This document shows, in pieces, positions 9,401-20,313 of a DNA stretch of 64,000 nucleotides (positions are counted from its first letter, which is position 1; every line of letters starts with the position of its first letter). The position numbers and the translations under genes were made by a program. The stretch comes from Rhodococcus opacus B4. GTDB taxonomy: Bacteria > Actinomycetota > Actinomycetes > Mycobacteriales > Mycobacteriaceae. Where the stretch lies: positions 2,046,001 to 2,110,000 of the forward strand of contig NC_012522.1 of NCBI RefSeq assembly GCF_000010805.1. The letters are read 5' to 3'. The notes beneath the pieces were generated by a model that was not told the origin of the DNA, made no database searches, and saw only the letters and a list, made by a program, of their open reading frames with translations.

Positions 9401-12400
9401 ACTCGTCGAGGACGAGTTCGCGGACGCCGCGCATCGGGTGGCCGATCCGGACGGGATCGCCGGGGGTCATCGGATCGCCGATGTTCGACATCACCGTCGT
9501 CTCCGTCGGGCCGTAGCCGACGAGCAGGGTGCGCCCGGCCGCCCAGCGTGCCAGCAACTCCGGCGGGCAGCGCTCGCCGCCGACGACGAGGGCGTGCAGC
9601 AGCCGCAGACCTCGCGGGTCGATCGTTGCCAGGACCGCCGGGGTGGTGAATGCGTGCGTGATCCGCTCTGCCGCAAGCAGTTCCGTCAGCGCGGCGCCGC
9701 CGTACACGTGCGGCGCCGCGATCACCAGTCGCGCGCCCGCGCCGAACGCCATGAGGTATTCGAGCATCGTCGCGTCGAACCCGGGCGACGCGAGATTCAG
9801 CACCCGGGACGCGTTCGTCGTCCCATACCGGGTGCGCTGGTCGATCGTGAAGTTCTGCAACCCCGCATGGGTGATCACGACGCCCTTCGGCGCGCCCGTC
9901 GACCCGGACGTGTACATCAGGTACGCCGGGTGTCCCGGTCGCAGCGGCACGACCCGGTCCTCGTCGGTGATCGGCCGGGACTCCCACCTCCGCGTCGGAC
10001 CCGGGTAGTCGAGGAGCAGCCATTCCACGCCGTCCGGCATCCGGTCGCGCTGTTCGGCGACGGTGAGTCCCACCGCGGCCCCGCAGTCGGCGAGGATGTC
10101 GGTGATTCTCGCGGACGGCAGGCTCGGATCCACCGGCACGAACGACGCACCCGATTTCGCCACCGCCCACACCGCCACCACCAGTTCCACGGATCGGACG
10201 AGCCCGATCGCCACGTGGTCCTCGGGCCCGATTCCGCGGCGGATCAGCACCCACGCCAGGCGGTTCGACCAGTCGTCTAGTTCGCGATACGACATCACCG
10301 CGTTGCCGTACGACAGCGCGACGGCGTGCGGGTCCCGCGCGGCCGCGGCGGAGAGGATCTCCGGCAGCAGCCGGGTGGTGCCGGTGGGCCGACCGCGCAC
10401 CGGCACCAGAGCCTCGCGTTCGCCGGGGGACAGCAGATCGAACCGGGCCAGCGGAACGTCCGGGTCCGCGACCACCGCGTCGAGGAGCCGCACGTAGCGT
10501 TCGGCGAACTTCCGCACGGTCGCGGCGTCGAAGATGTCGGTGGCATAGGTGAATCCGGCGCTGATCCCGGCGGGTTCCCCGCTCTCCCCGAACCTTTCGG
10601 CCAGGGTCAGCTGCAGGTCGAACGTGGAGACGGAGACACCGAGGTCGATCTCGTGCACGTCCAGTTCCGGCAGGATCGGGGTGGGCCGCTCGACGTCCTG
10701 GAATTCGAACAGCACCTGGAACAGCGGCGCGTGGGCGGTGGTGCGCGGGAGCGCGAGTGCCTCGACGACCCGTTCGAACGGCACCTCGGCGTGCGCGAAC
10801 GCCTCCAGGTCGCGGTCCCGGACGGCCGCGAGCACCGCGGCGAACGAGTCGGCGCCGTGGACCGGGGTGCGCAGTGCCAGGGTGTTGACGAACATCCCGA
10901 CCACGTCGTCGAGGACGGCCTCTCCGCGTCCCGCCACCGCGGATCCGATCATCACGTCGGCGGTGCTCCCCAGGCGGGACACCAGGACCGCGAACGCCGC
11001 GTGGGTCACCATGAACACCGTCGCATCGTGCTCCCGCGCCAGGGCGACCACCTTCCGGTGCAAGCGGTTCCCGATGTCGAACGACTCCCGCGCGCCGGTG
11101 AGCGTCCGGTGTTCGGGACGGGGCCGATCCATCGGCAGGTCCGTCACGATCGGCGCGTCGGCGAGCACGGAACGCCAGTACCCGAGCTGGCGGGACATCA
11201 ACGAGCGCGGATCGTCCTCCGCGCCGAGCAGCGCCCGCTGCCACACGCTGTAGTCGGAGTACTGCACCGGGAGCGGCACCCAATCCGGCGCGTGTCCCCG
11301 CACCCGGGCGGTGTACGCGGACGTCACGTCCCGGGCGAGCGGTCCGAGCGACAACGCGTCCGCCGCGATGTGATGGACCACCAGGGCCAGGGCGTGATCC
11401 TGCGGACCGAGCTCGAACAGGTGCGCCCGCAACGGAACCTGCGCGGTCACCTCGAAGCCCGCGGACAGTGCCGCGGCGAGCCGGTCCCGGAGTTCGCCGT
11501 CCCCCGACACCGGGACCGCGCGGAGGCGGCGCACCGCGTCCGCCGCCGGAATCACCGACTGCACGGGCGTGTCGCCCCGCATGGGGAAGATCGTTCGCAA
11601 CGCCTCGTGCCGGTCCACGACGTCGGTCAGCGCGGCGTGCAGTGCGTCGACGTCGAGGGGGCCGCGCAACCGGAACGCGGCCGCGATGTTGTAGGCGGGC
11701 GACGTCGTGTCGAACTGGTCGAGGAACCACATCCGCGTCTGTGCCAGGGACACCGGTGCCGCGGCGGACCGGCCGGTGGCCACCAGCGGCGGCCGTCTCG
11801 CCGAGTCCGCCTGGGACACCCGGGCGGCCAGCGACCGCACCGTCCGCGCCTCGAACACGTCGCGCACTCCCACGGCCGCACCGAGCACACTCTGAATCCG
11901 CGCGACGACCTTCGCCGCGACCAGCGAGTTGCCACCGAGGGCGAAGAAGTCGTCGTCGACCCCGACCGCGGGCACCCCGAGAAGCGCCGCGAACACGACC
12001 GCGATCGCCTCCTCGGCGGGGGTGCCCGGGGCCACGAACTCGGCACCGGAATCGTTGGCGGGCACCGGAAGTGCCGCCCGGTCCAGTTTCCCGTTGACGG
12101 TGAGCGGCAGCCGCGCGAGGATCGTCACCGACGCCGGGACCATGTACGACGGCAGCGCGGTTGCCGCGAACTCCAGCACGGCCCCCGGATCGACGGCCGC
12201 ACCCGCCTCGGGCACCACGTACGCAGCAGGCGCCGGACCGGTCACCGGATCCTCGTGCAGCGTCACCACCGCCTGCGCGACGCCCTCGCATCGGCCCAGC
12301 ACCCACTCGACTTCGCCGAGTTCCACCCGGAATCCGCGGATCTCGATCTGGAGGTCGTCGCGTCCGAGGTAGTCGAGACCACCGTCCCGCCGCCACCGCA

Positions 12401-15400
12401 CCACGTCCCCGGTCCGGTACATCCGGTCCCCCGACGCATCCGCGACGAAGCGGGTGGCGGTGAGCCCGGCGCGGCCGAGGTAGCCGCGCGCCACCTGCGG
12501 TCCCGCCACGTACAGTTCGCCGGCCACACCGACCGGAACCGGATGCAGCCGCGCGTCCAGCACCGACACCCGGAGCCCGGGAATCGCCCGACCGATCGAG
12601 CTCGTCCACGCGGCGTCGGCGAGCGCGCGGCCGAGCTGGAGGTGGGTGACGTGCACCGTCGTCTCGGTGATGCCGTACATGTTCACGAGCACGGGTGCGT
12701 GTTCGCCGCGTCGGGAGTACCAGCGTTCCAGCTGCCCGAAGTCGAGCGCCTCGCCGCCGAGCACGATGTAGCGCAGCGGCGTGGGGCCGGAGTCGCCGGC
12801 CGCCTCGGTGGCCTCGATCAGCTGGGAGAACGCCGTCGGCGTCTGGCTCAGCACCGTCACCCGCTCACGGCGCAGCAGCGCGAGGAACGCGGCGGGTGTG
12901 CGGGCGGTGTCGAGGTCGACGACGACGAGCGTGCCGCCGTGCAGCAGTGCGCCCCACAACTCCCAGACCGAGAAGTCGAACGCCGGGGAGTGGAACATCG
13001 TCCACACGTCGGTGTCACCGAACCGGAACAGGTCCCGGGTGCCGGTGAAGAGGGAGACCACGTTGCGGTGCGACACCGCGACGCCTTTCGGCCGGCCCGT
13101 CGATCCCGACGTGTAGACGACGTAGGCCAGCGAGTCCGGATCGGCCGGTGCCCGTTCCGTCTCGGTCAGCGGGTCCGCGGATCGGCCGTCGAGTTCGGGG
13201 TCCTGCGAATCGAGAAACAGCACCGGAACGTTCGACCCGGGCAGCGCGGCCGCGGTGTCGCGGGTCGCGAGCACACACACCGGCCGGGCGTCGGCGACGA
13301 CGAGCGCCGAACGCTCACCGGGGTGATCCACGTCCACCGGCACATACGCGGCGCCGGTCTTGACGACCGCGAGGAGTGCGACGACGAGCGCCGCCGTCCG
13401 CGGCATCGCGACGGCGACCGTCGACTCTGGTCCTGCCCCCAGCGAGAGAAGGTGCCGGGCAAGGCGGTTCGACCGGGCATCGAGCTCGCCGTACGTGAGG
13501 CGCTCCCCGCCCGACACGACGGCGGGGGCGCCGGGGCTCCGCGCGGCCCGGTCTTCGAACAACGCGCCGAGCGTCGTCCGGTCGGCGGCGTCCGCCTGCC
13601 GGGTCGACCAGTCCCGCAGCAGGGCGCGTTCGGCCGGGTCGACCAGGTCGATGTCCCCGACCGCGACGGACGGATCCGCGACACCCGCCGCGGCGGTCCG
13701 CACGAACCGCTGGGCGAGCCCGTCCACGGTGGCGGCGTCGAACAGGTCCGTCGCATAGGCGAAGCGGGCCGTCCCGTCCGACACCGTCACCCGCAGGTCG
13801 AGGTCGCCGAGTTCCCCGCCGGAGTCCGAGAATTCGAGCAGCACCTGGAAGAGCGGTGCGTGGGACGCGGACCGCGGCCGGTCGAGGGCCTGGGCGATGG
13901 CGTCCACCGGTACGCCGCGATGAGCGCTCGCCCGCTCGGCGGCGTCCCGGACCGTGTCGACGACGTCGCCGAACCGATCCGCGCCGCGGACCCGGGTCCG
14001 CGACACCACCACGTCGGTGTCCGTCCGCAGTCCGAGGACGAGGTCGCCGGTACGAGCCGAACGTGCGAGCACCAGCGCGAGCACCGCGTGCGTGACTGTG
14101 GCCGCGTCCGTGCGATGCGCCTCGGCGAACTCTGCGAGCCCGCTTCGCAGTTGCGGGTCGAGTGCGACGGCCACGGCGGCGCTGCGGTGGGACGGTCGTG
14201 CGGGCCGCGGACGGTCGGTGGGCAGATCCAGCAGCGGCGGTGCACCCGCCAGCGTGCGCGTCCAGAAGTCGAGACGGGCCGTCTCCCCGTGGACGGTGCC
14301 GACGGGGGCGTCCGCGCCGGCCGCGAGGAAGTCGCCGAGCAGTTCCACGAATCGCCGGTGATGGGCGCCCACCTCGCCGGGGTCGTACCGGTGCGGGTTG
14401 GCCAGGAAATGGACGAACGTGCGGACCGGGGCGCCGCTCTGGTACACGTTGACGAGCAGGTCGTCGACCGGGCCGGACGTGACGATGTGGTACTCGCCGA
14501 CGAGCGGCCCGAGGGCGAGTTCCTGATGGAAGAGCATCACGTTGACCATCGGTCCCGACAACGACTCCGCGGCAGCGGCCCCCGCGTCGCGCCGGATGTC
14601 GCCGAGCCCGAAACGCTGATGCCGCAGCGCACCCATCAGGTCCAGTTGCACCCGCTCGATCAGTTGCCCCACGGTGTCCTCGGGCCGGATCCGCACGGGA
14701 AGCGGCACGACACCCGCGACCATTCCGCCGGACCGCCGCAGGGTCGCGGTGGTGCGCGCCGACACCGGGATCTTCACGAGCACGTCCCGGCGTCCCGTCA
14801 TCCTCGACAGGTAGCAGGCGAACGCGGCGATGATCGCGGCGGTTCCGTGGGTGCCTGCGACGCCCAGCGCCCGCTCCGCGGCGTCCGGGAGAGGACCGGC
14901 GGCGTCGGTGCTCGTGGCAACGGCGGGCCCGGTCCGCCTGGCCAGTGTCGATCCGGGCCCGAGACCGCTGATCCGATCGGCCCAGAACTGCCGGTCCGCG
15001 GCGAAGCGGCTCGACGAGCGGTACTGCTGGTCGGCGTCGTACAGATGCCTGGGGTCCGCGGCCTCACCGGGTGGCAGGTCCCGGCCGAGCACCTCCGCCG
15101 AGTACCGGGCCGCGATGCGGTTGAGCATCGTCATCGCACCGTAGCCGTCCAGGGCCACATGGTGAATCTTGCTGTACCACAGGTAGTGCTCGTCACCGAC
15201 CCGGAGGATCGACGATTCGACGAGCCGGTCGCGGGTCGGATCGAGCGGGGTCTCGCAGTCGGCGCGCATCCACCGGCGGGCGGCGTCCACCGGTTCGGCG
15301 TCGCCGCGGAAGTCCACCAGCCCGACCGACCGGTCCGCAGCGGGGTCGACCATCTGGAACGGCTGGCCGTCCCGGTCGATCAACCGGAGAAACGGCGATC

Positions 15401-15596
15401 CGAATTCGTCCGCGGTCGCGACGGTGGCCGCCCGCAGGACGTCGACGTCCAGGTCGCCGCGGATTTCGACGTACTGGGCGATGCACAGCGGCACGTCGGG
15501 GGCCAGTTGCTGGGCCAGCCAGGTCTCGTATTGGGCCGAGGACAACGGGAACGGTGTTCCGGCGCTGCCCACGGCCTCGGTATGGTGCTCACGCAA
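6468..15596 (-). CDS. Multimodular NRPS: C, half-C, A, PCP, C, A, PCP, C, A-remnant, PCP
   Basis: About 3,042 residues. Approximate order: C1 (HHVALDG at 145-151), the C-terminal half of another C domain (about 460-680), A1 ([11 protein letters not shown] near 829), PCP1 (GGNSL near 1222), C2 (HHIAADA near 1408), A2 ([11 protein letters not shown] near 1896), PCP2 (near 2272), C3 (HHIAADG near 2459), a fragment of an A domain's C-terminal part, and PCP3 (GGNSH near 2986). The A1 pocket residues read D-F-W-S-V-G-M-V-H, close to the threonine code. A2 reads D-A-L-F-V-G-G-V-M and is not assigned. The start is uncertain: TTG at 15596 has a GGAGG eight bases upstream, and a GTG at 15572 is the alternative. 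The gene overlaps the adenylation gene by 8 bases. Confidence 0.92.
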   Translation of the reverse strand: MREHHTEAVGSAGTPFPLSSAQYETWLAQQLAPDVPLCIAQYVEIRGDLDVDVLRAATVATADEFGSPFLRLIDRDGQPFQMVDPAADRSVGLVDFRGDAEPVDAARRWMRADCETPLDPTRDRLVESSILRVGDEHYLWYSKIHHVALDGYGAMTMLNRIAARYSAEVLGRDLPPGEAADPRHLYDADQQYRSSSRFAADRQFWADRISGLGPGSTLARRTGPAVATSTDAAGPLPDAAERALGVAGTHGTAAIIAAFACYLSRMTGRRDVLVKIPVSARTTATLRRSGGMVAGVVPLPVRIRPEDTVGQLIERVQLDLMGALRHQRFGLGDIRRDAGAAAAESLSGPMVNVMLFHQELALGPLVGEYHIVTSGPVDDLLVNVYQSGAPVRTFVHFLANPHRYDPGEVGAHHRRFVELLGDFLAAGADAPVGTVHGETARLDFWTRTLAGAPPLLDLPTDRPRPARPSHRSAAVAVALDPQLRSGLAEFAEAHRTDAATVTHAVLALVLARSARTGDLVLGLRTDTDVVVSRTRVRGADRFGDVVDTVRDAAERASAHRGVPVDAIAQALDRPRSASHAPLFQVLLEFSDSGGELGDLDLRVTVSDGTARFAYATDLFDAATVDGLAQRFVRTAAAGVADPSVAVGDIDLVDPAERALLRDWSTRQADAADRTTLGALFEDRAARSPGAPAVVSGGERLTYGELDARSNRLARHLLSLGAGPESTVAVAMPRTAALVVALLAVVKTGAAYVPVDVDHPGERSALVVADARPVCVLATRDTAAALPGSNVPVLFLDSQDPELDGRSADPLTETERAPADPDSLAYVVYTSGSTGRPKGVAVSHRNVVSLFTGTRDLFRFGDTDVWTMFHSPAFDFSVWELWGALLHGGTLVVVDLDTARTPAAFLALLRRERVTVLSQTPTAFSQLIEATEAAGDSGPTPLRYIVLGGEALDFGQLERWYSRRGEHAPVLVNMYGITETTVHVTHLQLGRALADAAWTSSIGRAIPGLRVSVLDARLHPVPVGVAGELYVAGPQVARGYLGRAGLTATRFVADASGDRMYRTGDVVRWRRDGGLDYLGRDDLQIEIRGFRVELGEVEWVLGRCEGVAQAVVTLHEDPVTGPAPAAYVVPEAGAAVDPGAVLEFAATALPSYMVPASVTILARLPLTVNGKLDRAALPVPANDSGAEFVAPGTPAEEAIAVVFAALLGVPAVGVDDDFFALGGNSLVAAKVVARIQSVLGAAVGVRDVFEARTVRSLAARVSQADSARRPPLVATGRSAAAPVSLAQTRMWFLDQFDTTSPAYNIAAAFRLRGPLDVDALHAALTDVVDRHEALRTIFPMRGDTPVQSVIPAADAVRRLRAVPVSGDGELRDRLAAALSAGFEVTAQVPLRAHLFELGPQDHALALVVHHIAADALSLGPLARDVTSAYTARVRGHAPDWVPLPVQYSDYSVWQRALLGAEDDPRSLMSRQLGYWRSVLADAPIVTDLPMDRPRPEHRTLTGARESFDIGNRLHRKVVALAREHDATVFMVTHAAFAVLVSRLGSTADVMIGSAVAGRGEAVLDDVVGMFVNTLALRTPVHGADSFAAVLAAVRDRDLEAFAHAEVPFERVVEALALPRTTAHAPLFQVLFEFQDVERPTPILPELDVHEIDLGVSVSTFDLQLTLAERFGESGEPAGISAGFTYATDIFDAATVRKFAERYVRLLDAVVADPDVPLARFDLLSPGEREALVPVRGRPTGTTRLLPEILSAAAARDPHAVALSYGNAVMSYRELDDWSNRLAWVLIRRGIGPEDHVAIGLVRSVELVVAVWAVAKSGASFVPVDPSLPSARITDILADCGAAVGLTVAEQRDRMPDGVEWLLLDYPGPTRRWESRPITDEDRVVPLRPGHPAYLMYTSGSTGAPKGVVITHAGLQNFTIDQRTRYGTTNASRVLNLASPGFDATMLEYLMAFGAGARLVIAAPHVYGGAALTELLAAERITHAFTTPAVLATIDPRGLRLLHALVVGGERCPPELLARWAAGRTLLVGYGPTETTVMSNIGDPMTPGDPVRIGHPMRGVRELVLDEWLRPVPVGVVGELYVLGDGLARGYHRRAGATAGAFVANPFDHPGSRMYRTGDLMRWTKDGRLEYLGRNDFQVKLRGQRVEPGEVEAALTRCPGVAQAVVVVRRTPAAEAVLAGYVTAGDGADLDTTEVLQFAASVLAPFMVPASVTVLDRLPLGANGKVDRHALPEPEFAPRVFRAPATPFESAVADVFADVLGTGVVGADDDFFASGGNSLTATQVVARINSALGADVGVRDVFEAPTVRALAARIARETAGGEARPAVAVPRRPDPVPLSWAQHRMWLLNQFDPSSPAYNVAMIVRLSGDLDVDALTAALADVVERHESLRTRYPYGDTGPTQVIVGAGHVAQLTVSASEDSVPGQISDLVSAGFDVAAEVPMRARLFALGDRRHVLVVVVHHIAADGFSMVPLARDVLTAYTARSEGCAPGWEPLPVQYPDYTVWQRELLGSQDDPHSLLSRQLGYWRSALAGAPAVTELPTDRDRPPRRSAAGDRVTFTIGADLHREAVALARTRRCTVFMIVHTALAVLLSRSGGSGDVVIGSPVAGRGEAVLDDVVGMFVNTLVLRTHVSGTFENLLEQVRETDLAAYAHADVPFERVVEALNPPRSQSHSPLFQVLLEFRNTEHPDLALPHLEAEILEPDVEVSLFDLHLTMRERYDDCGTPEGMAAGFTYATDIFDEATVRALAERFTTILAAFVADPSVPVGAVDLLAPDERTRIREWSAAAGTFVLDPRLQLAPEGVTGAVYAADTREHHTSARAAAATFVAHPFGPPGARMVRTGALARWTRSGRLLTVDAAGSRARSVADVVESHPAVREAVVLTTATGVTAFWVPAAAAAVLPMAEDLREFSAARLDARSVPARFVALGAVPRTAGGEVDENALRALVSEAEPAARPRWTVLQRSVAEQWAAVLGHDDFGPEDGFFDVGGNSHRVVELQRRLDEQWPGALRVGQLFDLVTVAAQAEALSNPTDSEASAPATYEF

Positions 15597-17163
15597 CGCC
15601 ACCACCTCCGCTGGGCAGCAGCCGGCGCAACGCCGCCTCGTCCACCTTGCTGCTCGGCGCGAGTGGGAGCGCGCCGAGTGCGAGGAAGCGGTCGGGCACG
15701 GCCTGCGCGACGAGTCGTTCGGCACAGTGCGCGATCAGGTCGCGGGGTGTGGGCAGCAGGGTCGCCGCCGCTGCGGGCACCCAGAACGCGGTCAGTGCCG
15801 TCTCCCCGTGTTCGTCGGCGGTCGCGAGGACCACCGCCTGGTGGATCGCGGGGTGACTCTCCAGTGCGGCCTCCACCGCGTGCCTCTCGACGCGGGCGCC
15901 CCGCACCTTCACCTGCCCGTCGAACCGGCCGCAGAATTCGATGTCGCCGTGCGGGTCGACGCGCGCGAGGTCGCCGGTGTGATACATCCGGGCGCCCGGC
16001 CGCTCCGCGAAGGGGTCGGCGACGAACCGGGCCGCGGTGGCGGCGGGGCGGGACGCGTAGCCCTCGGAGATCTGGGGACCGCCGACGTACAGGTCCCCGA
16101 CCGCCCCGTACGGCACCTCGACCAGTTTCGCGTCGAGGACGTACGCCGTGCTCGCGCCCAGTGGTCTGCCGATCGGCGCGATCGAGGCGGGGACGTCGCG
16201 CACCGGATGGGCGAGGCAGCTGACGGTCGTCTCCGTCGGACCGTACTCGTTGCTCAGCGGAACGCCGGGCAGCACCGCCCGGTGCTGGGCGACGAGCACA
16301 CCCGGAAGAGCCTCGCCCGCAAGCGTCACCAACCGCAGGCGCTCACGCAGCGGGGTGAGGTGCGGCAGCAGCAGCCGGTAGAAGGACGGGGTCGCCACCA
16401 GGTGGGTGGCCCGCCACGTCCGGGCGAGCGCGGCGACCGCCTCGGCGTCCATCAGTTCGTGCGCGGCCGGGAGCACACTGGTGCCGCCGGTGCACAGCGC
16501 CCAGAGGGTCTTCAGCAGGGAGCCGTCCCAGGTGAGGCGGAACGCGGAGAACGTGACCAGGTCGCCCTCCTCGTAGTCGTAGTCCCGGCCGTCGACCATG
16601 CTCGCGAGGTTGGCGCGGCTCGCGACCACGGCCTTGGGGGTGCCGGTCGATCCGGACGTGGTGATCACGTACGCAGGGGCGGCGGCGGGCACGTCTCCGG
16701 GAAGTTCGGCCGCCGGTTCGTCTTCGGGCGCGGGGCCCCGGTCCCGGTCGTACAGTGCCGGAACCCGCCCGCCCGCACTGCGGGCCAGTGCCTCGACCGC
16801 TTCCGGTGCCGTTTTCGGATCCGCGGACCCGAAGACGATGGCGCCGCAGTCGATGTCGCCGAGGAGTGCGCGGAGTTGCCGCGCCGGATGTCCGGGCTCG
16901 ATCACGCACCACGCCGCGCCCAGCCGCAGCGCCGCGATCATCGCCACGACCGTCTCGACGCTCTGCCGCTGGTGGATCAGCACCACCTGGCCGGGCCGTA
17001 CGCCCAGGGCCGCGAGTCGGCGCGCCAATGCCTCGCTCACCGAGTCGAGTTCGCGGTACGTCAGCGACCGGTCACCGATCACGATCGCGGTCCGGCCGGG
17101 AACCCGACGGCACTGGCGGAGGATCCCGGACGTCACTCCGCCGCTCGCGACCACGTCCGTCAT
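15589..17163 (-). CDS. Stand-alone NRPS adenylation protein
   Basis: A 524-residue AMP-binding enzyme with the phosphate-binding loop [11 protein letters not shown], the [10 protein letters not shown] core and the late YHTGDLARV motif. The A10 lysine is kept in SSKVDEAAL. No carrier or condensation domain is attached. It should activate an amino or hydroxy acid and load a separate carrier; module 3 of the next gene has a carrier but only an A-domain fragment, so it is a likely recipient. Pocket residues read D-G-L-V-T-A-E-V-S, which I cannot assign. The start overlaps the FkbH stop (ATGA at 17160-17163). Confidence 0.9.
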   Translation of the reverse strand: MTDVVASGGVTSGILRQCRRVPGRTAIVIGDRSLTYRELDSVSEALARRLAALGVRPGQVVLIHQRQSVETVVAMIAALRLGAAWCVIEPGHPARQLRALLGDIDCGAIVFGSADPKTAPEAVEALARSAGGRVPALYDRDRGPAPEDEPAAELPGDVPAAAPAYVITTSGSTGTPKAVVASRANLASMVDGRDYDYEEGDLVTFSAFRLTWDGSLLKTLWALCTGGTSVLPAAHELMDAEAVAALARTWRATHLVATPSFYRLLLPHLTPLRERLRLVTLAGEALPGVLVAQHRAVLPGVPLSNEYGPTETTVSCLAHPVRDVPASIAPIGRPLGASTAYVLDAKLVEVPYGAVGDLYVGGPQISEGYASRPAATAARFVADPFAERPGARMYHTGDLARVDPHGDIEFCGRFDGQVKVRGARVERHAVEAALESHPAIHQAVVLATADEHGETALTAFWVPAAAATLLPTPRDLIAHCAERLVAQAVPDRFLALGALPLAPSSKVDEAALRRLLPSGGGGVA

Positions 17164-18203
17164 GGCGTCACGTCTCCCTCGAGAACCGTGACATGATCGG
17201 CGTTCGGTGCCGCCGCACTGCGGACGTCGTTGCACAACAGCAGCATCCGATCGGGATTCGCGTCGACGACGTCGAAGCCCGCGAATCGCAGCGTCACCAG
17301 CATGACCCGGTTGACGTCGGTCGGCACGAACTCGGCGAGCGCTCGCCGGCCGTGGGCGCGGGCCCGCTCCACGACGTGCCGGATCAGCGCCGTCCCGACG
17401 CCACGGGACATCACCCGGCACGACATCAGCAGCAGTTGCAGGACCGAATCGCCGCCGCGGATCTCCGAGACCGCCAGACCGATGGTGCCGTACCCGCCGA
17501 ACCGGTCGCCGAGCGACGCGACGAGCACCTCGTGATCGTCGGAGGCGCAGAGCCCGCGCAGGTCGTCGATTCCGAAAGTCCTTCCTGTCGTGTTCAGTTG
17601 GTGAGACCGCACGGTCAGTTCGTGGGCGCGCTCGAGGTCGTCCTCGTTCGCCCGGCGGACCGTCATGACCAGTTCGAGCGAGGCCAGGAACTCGGCGTTC
17701 GACCCGTGGAACTCCTGTTCGCTCACCTGCCGGATCCGTTCGGCGCGGTACAGCGACCTCCGCTGCCTCGCCTCCGCGGTGACGGCGGGCGGCGTCAACT
17801 CGGGAAGGTCGGGGAACGACGCGATCTGTTCGGCGGGATAGCACCGCACCGGGGGCAGCGCCTCGGACACCTCGGCGCGCTCGACGGGATCGTTGTCGAC
17901 GAAGGCGATCGTGTCGAGGCCCAGGTTCAGTGTTTCCGCGATGCGGCGCACGGCCTCCGACTTCGGGCCCCACCCGACGTCGATGGCGCAGAACAGTTCC
18001 TCGATGCCGTGCATCCGCAGGTGCGCGGCCGCGGGTTCGAATTCGCCGCGGCTCGCCACGGCATGCAGGATTCCGCGACGGTCGAGCACGTCCAGGGCGC
18101 GGAGCGCGTCCGCGGTCGGCACGGCAGCGTCGTGTTCGAGGACGACCCCGTCCCAGATGGTGTCGTCGAGATCCCAGACCACGCACTTGACCGTCTGTGC
18201 CAT
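17160..18203 (-). CDS. FkbH-like glyceryl-ACP synthase
   Basis: A 347-residue protein. The N-terminal HAD-type domain carries VWDLDDTIWDG, the DxDDT signature of FkbH proteins. The C-terminal part is GNAT-like, with SHQLNTTG and a CRVMSRGVGTALI acyl-donor loop. FkbH enzymes dephosphorylate 1,3-bisphosphoglycerate and place the glyceryl group on a dedicated ACP, the first step to hydroxymalonyl- or methoxymalonyl-ACP and also to tetronate rings. I chose ATG 18203; a GTG at 18212 overlapping the KASIII stop is an alternative. A much longer open frame upstream is a shadow of the KASIII gene. The free ACP, acyl-CoA dehydrogenase and HAD genes of the same operon supply the partners. Confidence 0.9.
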   Translation of the reverse strand: MAQTVKCVVWDLDDTIWDGVVLEHDAAVPTADALRALDVLDRRGILHAVASRGEFEPAAAHLRMHGIEELFCAIDVGWGPKSEAVRRIAETLNLGLDTIAFVDNDPVERAEVSEALPPVRCYPAEQIASFPDLPELTPPAVTAEARQRRSLYRAERIRQVSEQEFHGSNAEFLASLELVMTVRRANEDDLERAHELTVRSHQLNTTGRTFGIDDLRGLCASDDHEVLVASLGDRFGGYGTIGLAVSEIRGGDSVLQLLLMSCRVMSRGVGTALIRHVVERARAHGRRALAEFVPTDVNRVMLVTLRFAGFDVVDANPDRMLLLCNDVRSAAAPNADHVTVLEGDVTP

Positions 18204-18208
18204 CGCGA

Positions 18209-19219
18209 TCACATCCCGCGCCCGGGTCGGTCCGGCAGGCGCCGGAGCAGTGCACTGCTCCACGCCGCGACCGGGCTGCTGTTCATGATCACGCAGTAAT
18301 CGCCGGGCGCCTGCGCGGACGCGGCGCGCTCGAGGTTCGCCACCACGTCGACGGAGCCGAGGTGTCCGTACCGGGCGAGGTTGTCGCGGCAGACGGGATC
18401 GATCGCGACGTCGAGCGCCTCCTGCCAGAACGCGAACGCGCCGAGGGACAGGTTCTGCATGAGGAACACGCCGATCCCGTCCTGCTGCAGCCCGTTCCGG
18501 GCCAGCAGCTCCGCGTTGATCTCCGTGAACCGCTTCCGGCTCTCGACCGCCAGGCGAAACGAGTACGTGGGTTCGTCGGCGCATTCCTCGACCCAGTCGG
18601 CTTCGCGGACGTCGCGGTAGTCGATGTGGAAGAGGTCGGCGTATTTGCCGTCGCTGCGGATCATCTGGTCGACGAGTTCGTACCGCCCGGTCCCCGACGT
18701 CGTCAGCAGGACCGCGGCCGCTCCGTCGCCGAGGAGCGTCATCGGCGATCGGTACCGCGACCGGGTTGGTGTCTTCGCCGCCGCGACGACGAGCACGTTC
18801 TGGCAGCGGGGGTCGCCGCGGAGCATCGCCGACGCGAGCGTGAACGCCGCCGAGACGGACACGCACCCGAGGTCCCCCACGCCGGTCGTGAACGCCTGGG
18901 TCGCGCCGAGGCGGTGCTGCAGCCGGGTCGCCTCGGACGCGAGCAGATACTGCGGAACCCGGCCCTGGACGAGCAGCAGCGCGTCGAGTTGGGTGGCGTC
19001 GAGGCCGGACGTGCGCAGCGCCTCCTCCGCCGCGGCCTGCGCCAGATCCACTTCGGCGAGACCGATTCCGATCCGCACCGTGTCGATGCCGAGTGCCAGC
19101 GCGTGCTCGCGCTGCGCGATCGGCAGTTCGTCGAGTTCCGGCAGTCCCGCCACGGTCACCTCGTCGTCGGGAAACCACAGCGCGACCGACTCGATCGTGA
19201 CCGGCGGATCAGCCGTCAT
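18209..19219 (-). CDS. KASIII (FabH)-like protein with an unusual active site
   Basis: A 336-residue thiolase-fold protein. The nucleophile Cys119 lies in GDLGCVSVSAAF, as in FabH. The usual FabH His and Asn are not where expected: the HQAN position reads MQNLS (254-258), and the GNTS position reads GHLGSVD, placing His286 there. Such changes are known in KASIII relatives that transfer acyl groups rather than extend chains. KASIII, FkbH and a free ACP are also the trio that builds tetronate rings from glyceryl-ACP. Here it may move the ACP-bound glycerate-derived unit or join it to the peptide-polyketide; this is inference. Start overlaps the dehydrogenase stop (ATGA). Confidence 0.85.
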   Translation of the reverse strand: MTADPPVTIESVALWFPDDEVTVAGLPELDELPIAQREHALALGIDTVRIGIGLAEVDLAQAAAEEALRTSGLDATQLDALLLVQGRVPQYLLASEATRLQHRLGATQAFTTGVGDLGCVSVSAAFTLASAMLRGDPRCQNVLVVAAAKTPTRSRYRSPMTLLGDGAAAVLLTTSGTGRYELVDQMIRSDGKYADLFHIDYRDVREADWVEECADEPTYSFRLAVESRKRFTEINAELLARNGLQQDGIGVFLMQNLSLGAFAFWQEALDVAIDPVCRDNLARYGHLGSVDVVANLERAASAQAPGDYCVIMNSSPVAAWSSALLRRLPDRPGRGM

Positions 19220-20313
19220 CGCACACCTCCCCCGAGGACGTAGTCACCGATCTGGAGTTCGGCGACCTCGGTCGAGCCCTCGATGATCTGCATGACCTTC
19301 GCGTCGCGGAAGAAGCGCCCCACCCTGCTGCCGGGGACACAGCCCGCGGCACCGAGCACCTGGACCGCCTGCCCGCTCACCGATGCGGCGACGCGGGCGG
19401 CGGCGTACTTCGCGGCGATCGTCGTGAACAGCGCGCTCGGCTCGTGCGCATCGCGTTGCTCGGCGGCCCGTTCGCACAGGGCGCGGGCACCGGCCGCGTC
19501 GACCCAGCTGCGTCCGAGGATCGCGCGGACCGAGTCGTGCTCGGACAGCACGGCGCTGCCCTGCACCCGGGTGGACGCGTGCGCGACAGCGTCGGCGAGG
19601 CACCCGCGCGCCATCCCGGCGCACCCCCACGCCACCGTGTACCGGCCGTGGTCCAGGGCCGTTCCGACGACGTGGGACAGCCCGAATCCCGGCGGTGCGA
19701 TCAGGTGGTCGGCGGGGACGACGACGCCGTCCAGCGCGATGTGCGCGATCCGGGCGCCGCGCATGCCCAGCTGCCCGGAGACCGGTTCGACGGTCACCCC
19801 CAGCGCGTCCGTTTCGACGAGCGCGGTGGTCAGCCCGGCCGGTGACCGGCCGAGAACGAGCAGGACGTCCGCCACCTCACCGAACGTGACCCACAGTTTC
19901 CGACCGGTGATCCGGTGGTCCGGGCCGTGCTCCTCGAAACTGGTAGTCACGGAGGAGAGGTCGCTGCCGGCCCCGCTCTCGGTGGCGGCGAATCCGGCGA
20001 GGAGCTCGCCGGTCGCCAGGGCAGGCACCCACCGTGCCCGCTGTTCGGCGGTGCCCCACCGGTCGACGGCGGCGTTCACCATCCCCTGCACGGTCAGCAG
20101 CGAACGCAACGACGTGCAGACCGCACCCAGTCTTTCTGCGACCGAGCCGAGTTCGGCGGCGTTCAGGCCCAGTCCCCGGCAGTCCGTCGTCCGGTCCAGC
20201 CCGAGGACACCCGCCTTCGCGGCGGCCTCGACGACCTCGACCGGCAGCCCGGTCTCGTCCCAGCTGCCTGCGTCGGTCTCGGCGGAGGCGACAAGCGTGT
20301 CGATACCGATCAC
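19216..20313 (-). CDS. Acyl-CoA dehydrogenase family protein (FkbI-like)
   Basis: This 365-residue protein shows the acyl-CoA dehydrogenase fold: FAATESGAGSD for flavin and substrate binding, and a late QIIEGSTEV segment containing the catalytic Glu. Some relatives act on ACP-bound substrates. In FkbI the substrate is the ACP-bound semialdehyde made by the FkbK-type enzyme, giving hydroxymalonyl-ACP. It has a GTG start, overlapping the TGA of the ACP gene (GTGA at 20310-20313), which suggests coupled translation with its carrier. A role in alpha,beta-desaturation of a carrier-bound acyl chain is the main alternative. Confidence 0.87.
   Translation of the reverse strand: MIGIDTLVASAETDAGSWDETGLPVEVVEAAAKAGVLGLDRTTDCRGLGLNAAELGSVAERLGAVCTSLRSLLTVQGMVNAAVDRWGTAEQRARWVPALATGELLAGFAATESGAGSDLSSVTTSFEEHGPDHRITGRKLWVTFGEVADVLLVLGRSPAGLTTALVETDALGVTVEPVSGQLGMRGARIAHIALDGVVVPADHLIAPPGFGLSHVVGTALDHGRYTVAWGCAGMARGCLADAVAHASTRVQGSAVLSEHDSVRAILGRSWVDAAGARALCERAAEQRDAHEPSALFTTIAAKYAAARVAASVSGQAVQVLGAAGCVPGSRVGRFFRDAKVMQIIEGSTEVAELQIGDYVLGGGVR

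Noticed and set aside
10326-16223. Very long plus-strand open frame (about 1,965 codons) opposite the NRPS.
   Set aside because: It is Arg/Gly/His-rich, has no domain similarity and is antisense to clear C, A and PCP motifs. It is a high-GC shadow frame.
18204-19178. A 325-residue N-terminal extension of the FkbH gene.
   Set aside because: It is a low-complexity Arg-rich translation overlapping the KASIII gene in another frame; FkbH homology starts at 18203.
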